Under the pieces are notes generated by a model. That model was not told the origin of the DNA, made no database searches, and saw only the letters and a list, made by a program, of their open reading frames with translations. Shown in pieces: positions 7,416 to 11,522 of a stretch of DNA of 11,522 bases. The DNA is from Legionella sp. (GTDB lineage: Bacteria > Pseudomonadota > Gammaproteobacteria > Legionellales > Legionellaceae): the NCBI GenBank assembly GCA_004297865.1, contig SCSO01000337.1:1-11522 (forward strand), read 5' to 3'. Position numbers and translations under genes: made by a program. Positions within the stretch are counted from its first letter, which is position 1. Each line of letters starts with the position of its first letter.

Positions 7416-7855
7416 TACTTCTCCGATTTAATTTCCACTGCACGTACTTGTTGAGCTAAATTATTTAATACTCCATTGACGTAACGATGTCCATCTTGCG
7501 AACCAAATGCTTTAGTTAAAGAAACAGATTCATCTAAAACCACTTTATAAGGAATTTCCGGGCAATGAAATAATTCGAAAGAACCAATACGAAGGACTGT
7601 CAATTCAATAGGATTCAACCCATTGAGTTCTCTATCGAGAAATAGGGTAATACTTTGTTCTAAAGCACTTTGCTCTCTGGCAACTCCATGCAACAATTTG
7701 CAAAAATAATCCGCGTCGACCTTTTCCATATTATTGGCTACCCGAAATTGTGCTTCAATTTCGTGGAGATCTACGCCTGACATTAACCATTGATAAAGGG
7801 CTTGCACCGCTAACCTTCTTGCGCGTCTCTTGCCATTAATTGATTTCTTATCCAC
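7415..7855 (-). CDS. nusB: Transcription antitermination factor NusB
   Basis: NusB pairs with NusE (ribosomal protein S10) on the boxA RNA and takes part in antitermination of rRNA operons. The 146-residue all-helical protein shows the family features: RRARRLAVQALYQWLMSG at the N-terminus, a central DYFCKLLHGV, and the C-terminal ELTVLRIGSFEL, EIPYKVVLDESVSLTKAFGSQDGHRYVNGVLNNLA. The start is GTG (7853-7855), supported by GAGG 5 bases upstream, which overlaps the nrdR stop. It lies 7 bases after nrdR; riboflavin genes that often separate the two are absent. Confidence 0.95.
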   Translation of the reverse strand: MDKKSINGKRRARRLAVQALYQWLMSGVDLHEIEAQFRVANNMEKVDADYFCKLLHGVAREQSALEQSITLFLDRELNGLNPIELTVLRIGSFELFHCPEIPYKVVLDESVSLTKAFGSQDGHRYVNGVLNNLAQQVRAVEIKSEK

Positions 7856-7862
7856 GATTACC

Positions 7863-8318
7863 TCAATTATCTTCTTTCATTTGATCTATCGTTTGTCTGA
7901 AATCACTGACGTCTTTAAAACGCTTATACACCGAAGCGAAGCGAACATAGGCGACATGATCCAAACTGTATAAGGCCTTCATGACTAACTCTCCTATGAG
8001 CTGAGAATCCACTTCTCGCTCTCCTCTCCGACGTAACTCTTGGGTTATAGCAATAATCGCTTCCTCGAGGGAATCCACACTTACTGGTCTTTTTTCAAGC
8101 GCCCTAAGCATGCCTGAACGTAAATTATCGATATTAAAAGGCTCTCTTCGCCCATCTCGTTTGATAATCAACGGCATGATGAGTTCTGCCGTTTCAAAGG
8201 AAGTAAAGCGCTCGTGACATTCGAGACACTCTCGTCTTCTACGTACTTGGGCACCATCGGCAACCAGACGAGAATCAACTACTTTTGTATCTTCAGCATG
8301 ACAAAATGGACAGTGCAT
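7863..8318 (-). CDS. nrdR: Transcriptional repressor NrdR
   Basis: NrdR represses ribonucleotide reductase genes in response to the dATP/ATP balance, binding NrdR boxes in their promoters. The 151-residue protein has the N-terminal zinc ribbon with C3, C6, C31 and C34 (CPFC, CLEC) and the basic stretch RRRR, then the ATP-cone domain (about 49-139) with IIKRDGRREPFNIDNLRSGM. I start it at MHCPFC, the invariant beginning of this family; a longer reading frame (to 8348) lies inside the glyA coding region and would add ten residues. Only 2 bases separate it from the glyA stop and no strong ribosome binding site is seen, so translation is probably coupled to glyA. No obvious NrdR box is seen in this window. 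Confidence 0.95.
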   Translation of the reverse strand: MHCPFCHAEDTKVVDSRLVADGAQVRRRRECLECHERFTSFETAELIMPLIIKRDGRREPFNIDNLRSGMLRALEKRPVSVDSLEEAIIAITQELRRRGEREVDSQLIGELVMKALYSLDHVAYVRFASVYKRFKDVSDFRQTIDQMKEDN

Positions 8319-8320
8319 GA

Positions 8321-9574
8321 TCAACCATAAACCGGAAATTCGCGACATAAAAGCAGTACTTGTGCCCGTACTCTATTTATTGTCACTTCATCATTAATAT
8401 CATCGAGTACATCCGCTATCCAATTGGATAACAGCGTCATCTCCTTTTCTTTAAATCCTCTGGTCGTTACTGCTGGTGTTCCTAAACGAAGACCACTAGT
8501 CACAAAAGGTGAGCGAGGATCATTAGGAACGGTATTTTTATTCACGGTAATATTGGCAGAGCTTAGTGCTGCATCTGCTTCTTTCCCGGAAATATTTTTA
8601 TTAATCAAATCAACCAGCATTAAATGATTATCCGTACCGCCAGAAACGATACTATAACCTCTATTGGTTAAAATTTCACTCATCAGTTTCGCATTGGTCA
8701 AAACTTGTTGTTGATAAACTTTGAACTCTGGCAATAAGGCCTCCGCGAAACCCACCGCTTTTGCGGCAATGACATGCATTAATGGGCCACCTTGCATGCC
8801 AGGAAATACTGCGGAATTGAGTTTTTTCTCAATATCAGGATTAGCTTTACAGAGGATAAGTCCACCTCTTGGACCTCTCAAGGTCTTGTGGGTAGTGGTA
8901 GTGACTACGTCTGCAAAGGGTACTGGCGAAGGATAAAGGCCTGTAGCTACTAAGCCGGCCACATGAGCCATATCCGCAAGTAAATATGCACCCACTTTGT
9001 CTGCGATAGCACGAAAACGCTCCCAATCCAAAATGCGAGAGTAGGCTGAAAACCCTGCGATGATTAATTTGGGTTTATGCTGCAAGGATAATTGTTCTAA
9101 AGCATCATAATCAATTAAACCCGTATTAACATCCACGCCGTATTCAATCGATTGATACAATTTACCCGAAAAATTGACTTTAGAACCATGCGTTAAATGG
9201 CCACCATGAGGTAAAGCCATTCCTAAAATCACATCCCCAGGAGATAATAAGGCCATCATTACCGCCGCATTCGCTTGCGAGCCAGAGTGCGGTTGTACAT
9301 TGACATAATCAGCTGCAAATAATGTCTTCGCACGATCAATGGCTAATTGCTCAGCTTTATCGACGAACTCGCACCCACCGTAATAGCGTTTACCGGGGTA
9401 ACCTTCGGCATATTTATTAGTCAGTACAGAGCCCTGGGCTTCTAATACGCGTGGACTCACGTAGTTTTCAGAGGCTATAAGCTCAATATGCTCTTCCTGA
9501 CGTTTTTTTTCCTCAGAAATGGCCTGGGATAGTTCTTTATCAAATAATTCTATGGTTTCACTGCTTTCAAACAT
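8321..9574 (-). CDS. glyA: Serine hydroxymethyltransferase
   Basis: This pyridoxal-phosphate enzyme interconverts serine plus tetrahydrofolate with glycine plus methylene-tetrahydrofolate, the main source of one-carbon units, in the cytosol. The 417-residue length equals that of E. coli GlyA. Visible signatures are ELIASENYVSP (31-41), the GYPGKRYYGG loop (58-67), the PLP-site D201 and H204 in ADMAHVAG, and the Schiff-base lysine K230 in TTTTHKTLRGPRGG. I choose the ATG at 9574 (MFESSETIELF), the usual start; an in-frame TTG 12 bases upstream has no spacing to its purine tract. The gene follows the BON lipoprotein by 23 bases and is probably transcribed from a promoter upstream of that gene, heading nrdR, nusB, pgpA and the PerM-type gene. 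Confidence 0.97.
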   Translation of the reverse strand: MFESSETIELFDKELSQAISEEKKRQEEHIELIASENYVSPRVLEAQGSVLTNKYAEGYPGKRYYGGCEFVDKAEQLAIDRAKTLFAADYVNVQPHSGSQANAAVMMALLSPGDVILGMALPHGGHLTHGSKVNFSGKLYQSIEYGVDVNTGLIDYDALEQLSLQHKPKLIIAGFSAYSRILDWERFRAIADKVGAYLLADMAHVAGLVATGLYPSPVPFADVVTTTTHKTLRGPRGGLILCKANPDIEKKLNSAVFPGMQGGPLMHVIAAKAVGFAEALLPEFKVYQQQVLTNAKLMSEILTNRGYSIVSGGTDNHLMLVDLINKNISGKEADAALSSANITVNKNTVPNDPRSPFVTSGLRLGTPAVTTRGFKEKEMTLLSNWIADVLDDINDEVTINRVRAQVLLLCREFPVYG

Positions 9575-9597
9575 GAGTCTTCTCAACCTCTGACTAG

Positions 9598-9906
9598 TTA
9601 GCTATTTTTAACGATGATGTCATTACGAACGCTTTTTACACCGTCCACACCTGCAGCAATCTGCCCAGCGCGCATTTTAGTTCGTGGAGTATCCACAAAA
9701 CCGCTTAATTGGACTTCATCTTTGTAGGTTTTTACCTTCACAGCAAAACCACTAGTTCCTAATTCGTCAATCAAACTGGCTTTTACTTTGGTGGTAGCGG
9801 TAGAACTATCAATATACTCACCGGTACTTTCTGTATTAGGAGAAGAACAAGCCAAAATCAACGCTGACATCGATCCTACTATGATCATTTTAAGTGAATC
9901 ACGCAT
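9598..9906 (-). CDS. BON-domain lipoprotein
   Basis: This 102-residue protein starts with a lipoprotein-type signal (hydrophobic stretch ending ILAC, lipidated cysteine C20). A short linker is followed by one BON domain (about 38-101): ATTKVKASLIDELGTSGFAVKVKTYKDEVQLSGFVDT and GVDGVKSVRNDIIV. BON domains occur in OsmY and DolP (YraP), where they bind phospholipid or help keep the envelope intact; OsmY and DolP carry two such domains, this protein only one. It should be anchored in the periplasm, probably the outer membrane. The ribosome binding site AAGGAG is perfect, 5 bases before the ATG. It appears to be the first gene of the glyA operon, an unusual partner for it. Confidence 0.85.
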   Translation of the reverse strand: MRDSLKMIIVGSMSALILACSSPNTESTGEYIDSSTATTKVKASLIDELGTSGFAVKVKTYKDEVQLSGFVDTPRTKMRAGQIAAGVDGVKSVRNDIIVKNS

Positions 9907-9991
9907 GAATGCTCCTTAAAGAAAAAAACTTTATTAGAGTATCACATTATTTATTCAGAAACGAAGAAGATATTGATCTGAAGTTATTCAT

Positions 9992-10028
9992 TATTCAAAG
10001 ACAGGTACGGGCAATAACACGAAAAAAG
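9992..10028 (+). repeat. Leader flank shared by two REP pairs, copy 2
   Basis: TATTCAAAGAC (9992-10002), then GGGCA, then CGAAAAAAG (ending 10028), separated by AGGTAC and ATAACA. The 25 matching bases are contiguous at 1697-1721. It precedes the inverted REP pair at 10039-10130 just as copy 1 precedes the pair at 1724-1799. Confidence 0.7.
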
Positions 10029-10038
10029 GGGTTTTAGT

Positions 10039-10130
10039 TTGTAGCCTGTATTAGACGAAGTCGTAATGCAGCAATAGGTGCCACAAACAAGGGGCTCCTG
10101 TATTACGACTTCGTCTAATACAGGCTACAA
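10039..10130. repeat. Inverted pair of REP-like palindromes, family 2 (BIME-like)
   Basis: Two 33-base arms (10039-10071 and 10098-10130) are reverse complements with a single mismatch, separated by 26 bases. Each arm is TTGTAGC followed by its own hairpin: in the right arm CTGTATTA-C-GAC-TTC-GTC-TAATACAG has an 11-bp stem with one bulged C and a TTC loop. In the left arm the mismatch turns one pair into G-T, so pairing is kept. The stem sequence is unrelated to family 1, but the 5' GTAG tetranucleotide and the inverted pairing are the same. Similar palindromes with TTGTAGCCTGTATTA are, as I recall, scattered in Legionella-type genomes. Confidence 0.88.
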
Positions 10131-10146
10131 CTATATTTAAAAATTC

Positions 10147-10215
10147 GTGGGGATACATCAGGTTACGACCCGATCTCCCACTACGAGTCGGGCTTAGCTT
10201 CGATGTATTATCCAC
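10147..10215. repeat. Imperfect long hairpin next to the REP pair
   Basis: Outer arms GTGG-GG-ATACATC (10147-10159) and GATGTAT-TAT-CCAC (10202-10215) give 4 plus 7 paired bases around a small internal loop. Inside, CCCGA (10169-10173) can pair with TCGGG (10188-10192). It does not resemble a tRNA. It may be a degenerate repeat unit or a structured RNA; a single copy does not allow a choice. Confidence 0.4.
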
Positions 10216-10251
10216 ATTCAAAAACCAAGCCCGGGCTCGAAAAGAGATTAC

Positions 10252-10767
10252 TTAGGGATGACTATGAACAACAGCCGGAGGCAAATGTGCAGGGTTATTA
10301 TTTGCGGTTTGCACTTCTTTCACTTCATCATGTTCATGAACATTCTTCTTGGCTTCATCATGCCCATGTACATTTTCTTGTACAGGAACTTGTGAAGTAT
10401 TTTGTACTGGGGCAACACTGCTGTGCCCATGAACATTGGGATTCGCATTAACATTCGCGTTTCCGGGATGACCATGAACATTTCCACCAGTATTTACATT
10501 TCCAGGATGACCGTGGACGTTATTCTGCGGTTGCATACCCATTTGTGGTCTTGGACCTACAGGTGCACCTTGCACATGACCATGGTAAACCCGACCTTGA
10601 GGTACCTGACGATATCCATGATGATGGTAATGATCAGGATACGGTCTTACTACCACAGGTGGTGGAGGTGGTGGCGGATAATAACCTGGATCATAGTAGT
10701 CGTCTTGAACATAACAAGAACTAAGCAAAGGGGTGGCAATTAACAATAAAGCAACGAGGTTTTTCAT
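10252..10767 (-). CDS. Histidine-rich NVHxH-repeat lipoprotein
   Basis: This 171-residue protein has a lipoprotein signal peptide with lipobox LSSC (C18). After it comes a Tyr/Asp stretch, seven consecutive prolines (31-37), HYHHH (46-50) and then five copies of NVHxH at 83-87, 96-100, 111-115, 132-136 and 142-146, plus HxH pairs at 62-64 and 168-170. In all there are 19 histidines. The linkers are rich in Asn, Gln, Pro and Gly, so the mature protein is probably disordered and anchored in the outer or inner membrane. Binding of Zn, Ni or Cu is a reasonable inference from the HxH density, but not shown. The ribosome binding site GAGGAG is strong and stands directly after the U-run of the upstream terminator. 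I know no named family for it. Confidence 0.8.
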   Translation of the reverse strand: MKNLVALLLIATPLLSSCYVQDDYYDPGYYPPPPPPPVVVRPYPDHYHHHGYRQVPQGRVYHGHVQGAPVGPRPQMGMQPQNNVHGHPGNVNTGGNVHGHPGNANVNANPNVHGHSSVAPVQNTSQVPVQENVHGHDEAKKNVHEHDEVKEVQTANNNPAHLPPAVVHSHP

Positions 10768-10778
10768 ACAAACTCCTC

Positions 10779-10818
10779 AAAAAAAAAAAGTGGAAGAGAC
10801 ACTCATGCATCTCTTCCA
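10779..10818 (-). terminator. Strong intrinsic terminator abutting the next ribosome binding site
   Basis: On the minus strand TGGAAGAGA and TCTCTTCCA (10791-10818) form a 9-bp stem with a 10-base loop, followed by C and eleven T (10779-10789). This is a textbook intrinsic terminator for the small secreted protein gene at 10832-11239. The U-run runs straight into GAGGAG, the ribosome binding site of the histidine-rich lipoprotein. Confidence 0.9.
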
Positions 10819-10831
10819 TTTTCAAAACTAA

Positions 10832-11239
10832 TTATCTTGAAGAAACTTCAGCTTTCGCTTGTTTGTTCAGATAAGGGATAATTCGAATCGTACTATTTAC
10901 ATTAGTCCAACCAGAGTAAACGGTGTAATAAGGAGACTGAATTGTAATGTACATACTGCTATGACAGTAGAAATTGTAGAATAAGCTAATGTAGTGAGGT
11001 GACTCAAAACGATAGATATTGAAATCTACAGTGCTACCATCATCAAAAGTTCCGAATACGCGAACATCAGTGAAACTGTCATTAATAATTTCAATTTGGC
11101 AATACCCAGGATAGCTAATACCCTTGGAAATGGATTTTTTGTCTGCACTATCTGCCTTTGGATGCATGTGCAGATTTGCTGCAAAAACATTCGAAAATAG
11201 ACCAAAACAAACAAGGAAGAACAAAGACTTTAACTTCAT
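10832..11239 (-). CDS. Small secreted protein of unknown function
   Basis: The 135-residue precursor has a clear signal peptide (MKLK, hydrophobic core, VFA before the probable cleavage after residue 20) and no lipobox. The mature protein starts ANLHMHPKADSADKK, containing an HxH pair. It then has strand-rich sequence with many aromatic residues: YCQIEIINDSFTDVRVFGTFDDG, FNIYRFESPHYISLFYNFYCHSSMYITIQSPYYTVYSGWTNVNSTIRI. Two cysteines (C47 and C92) remain after cleavage and could form a disulfide. The look is of a compact beta domain in the periplasm or outside. I do not recognise a named family. AAGGGG stands 8 bases before the ATG, a good promoter lies upstream and a strong terminator follows, so it is probably well expressed as a single-gene transcript. 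Confidence 0.75.
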   Translation of the reverse strand: MKLKSLFFLVCFGLFSNVFAANLHMHPKADSADKKSISKGISYPGYCQIEIINDSFTDVRVFGTFDDGSTVDFNIYRFESPHYISLFYNFYCHSSMYITIQSPYYTVYSGWTNVNSTIRIIPYLNKQAKAEVSSR

Positions 11240-11269
11240 GAATTAACCCCTTAGAGAATTGGAGATCGC

Positions 11270-11297
11270 ATAGTAGCAAAGTATCCAATTTAGTCAA
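11270..11297 (-). promoter_or_regulatory. Sigma-70 promoter for the small secreted protein
   Basis: On the minus strand TTGACT (11292-11297), a 16-base spacer and TACTAT (11270-11275) preceded by TGC make a near-consensus extended -10 promoter about 30 bases upstream of the start codon. The divergent gene at 11413 has no equally clear promoter; its upstream region (11340-11395) is very AT-rich. Confidence 0.6.
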
Positions 11298-11412
11298 TAG
11301 GTTTTTTTTGTAGTCATGAAATAAATAATCCTAAAGACGTAATGATCTTAAATTACTTTATGATATATTGTTATATTCTCAATTTTGATACGACTTTTGA
11401 CAGGGGTGCGGA

Positions 11413-11522
11413 ATGAAAATAAATAAGCGCATGACTATCATGGGAATCGCTTTGCTTGTTGTTTTCGGCGGCATCATTGCTTTTAACCTGATTAAAACCA
11501 TCATGATTAAGCAATTTTTTGA
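11413..11522 (+). CDS. Partial: probable RND efflux periplasmic adaptor (membrane fusion protein)
   Basis: Only the first 36 codons are inside the window: MKINKRMTIMGIALLVVFGG, then IIAFNLIKTIMIKQFF. A short basic head, one membrane helix with FGGI, and the following NLIKTIMIKQFF stretch resemble the N-terminus of RND-efflux adaptor subunits of the MexH/VexC kind, which often read as an FGGI helix followed by FKxxMIKKFF. The protein would link an inner-membrane RND pump to an outer-membrane channel. AGGGG stands 6 bases before the ATG, supporting the start. The call rests on a short N-terminal similarity, so another single-helix anchored protein is possible. Confidence 0.6.
   Translation, partial: MKINKRMTIMGIALLVVFGGIIAFNLIKTIMIKQFF

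Larger units (their letters stand above)
9907..10251. other. 345-bp gene-free region holding repeats and operon leader
   Basis: No convincing gene is seen. The left part should carry the promoter of the BON-glyA operon on the minus strand; a GATACT preceded by TGT (about 35 bases before the BON start) is a candidate extended -10, without a clear -35. The rest is filled by the shared leader block (9992-10028), the inverted REP pair (10039-10130) and a further hairpin (10147-10215). A 10-bp palindrome AGCCCGGGCT (10228-10237) followed on the minus strand by TTGGTTTTT could be a weak terminator of the histidine-rich lipoprotein gene. Confidence 0.6.

Noticed and set aside
8319..8348. Ten-residue N-terminal extension of NrdR
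   Set aside because: The family invariably starts at MHCPFC, and the extension would lie within the glyA coding region.
10147..10215. Possible tRNA gene
   Set aside because: No 7-bp acceptor stem with proper D, anticodon and T arms, and no GTTCRA-type T-loop.
10402..10743. Plus-strand 113-codon frame opposite the histidine-rich lipoprotein
   Set aside because: It is rich in Met, Trp and Ile only because it is the complement of His/Pro/Tyr repeat codons; no ribosome binding site.

Overview
The window looks like chromosomal DNA of an AT-rich gammaproteobacterium, most plausibly a member of the Legionellales or a related host-associated lineage. This is inferred from the style of the housekeeping proteins, the P44/OmpA-like small porin pair, a GNAT protein with an effector-like architecture and the dense REP-type palindromes. 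No rRNA or marker gene is present to prove it.

Layout from left to right. Positions 1-1690 hold a REP palindrome and nadE (glutamine-dependent NAD+ synthetase, + strand). Positions 1697-3022 hold a cluster of REP-like palindromes of one family, a pair at 1724-1799 and a single copy at 2997-3022, which bracket a minus-strand gene for a GNAT-type acetyltransferase fused to an unknown helical C-terminal region. Positions 3072-4298 hold a second minus-strand orphan protein with a charged helical centre. Positions 4475-5854 (+) hold two tandem outer-membrane beta-barrel genes ending at a perfect 11-bp hairpin. Positions 5881-9906 form one tightly packed minus-strand operon, transcribed BON lipoprotein > glyA > nrdR > nusB > pgpA > AI-2E/PerM-family membrane protein. 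Its junctions run from 23 bp to 4-nt overlaps. Positions 9907-10251 are a 345-bp gene-free repeat region with a second, different REP-pair family and a further hairpin. Positions 10252-11239 (-) hold a histidine-rich lipoprotein and a small secreted protein, separated by a very strong intrinsic terminator. Divergently, at 11413, the first 36 codons of a gene resembling an RND-efflux membrane-fusion subunit run off the right edge.

Functionally the core is metabolic and informational: NAD+ synthesis, serine/glycine and one-carbon metabolism, control of ribonucleotide reductase, antitermination and phosphatidylglycerol synthesis. In many gammaproteobacteria nrdR and nusB are separated by riboflavin genes and nusB and pgpA by thiL. 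Here those genes are absent and the survivors are fused into a compact operon. The remaining genes are envelope or accessory proteins.

The most unusual material is the repeat landscape. Two palindrome families differ in stem sequence, yet both carry a 5' GTAG tetranucleotide as in RAYT-mobilised REPs and both occur as inverted pairs. Both pairs are preceded by the same 25-base flank, differing only by two 6-base gaps. One REP supplies the last residues of the GNAT protein. The five-repeat NVHxH lipoprotein, and the terminator that abuts its ribosome binding site, are the second most interesting spot.
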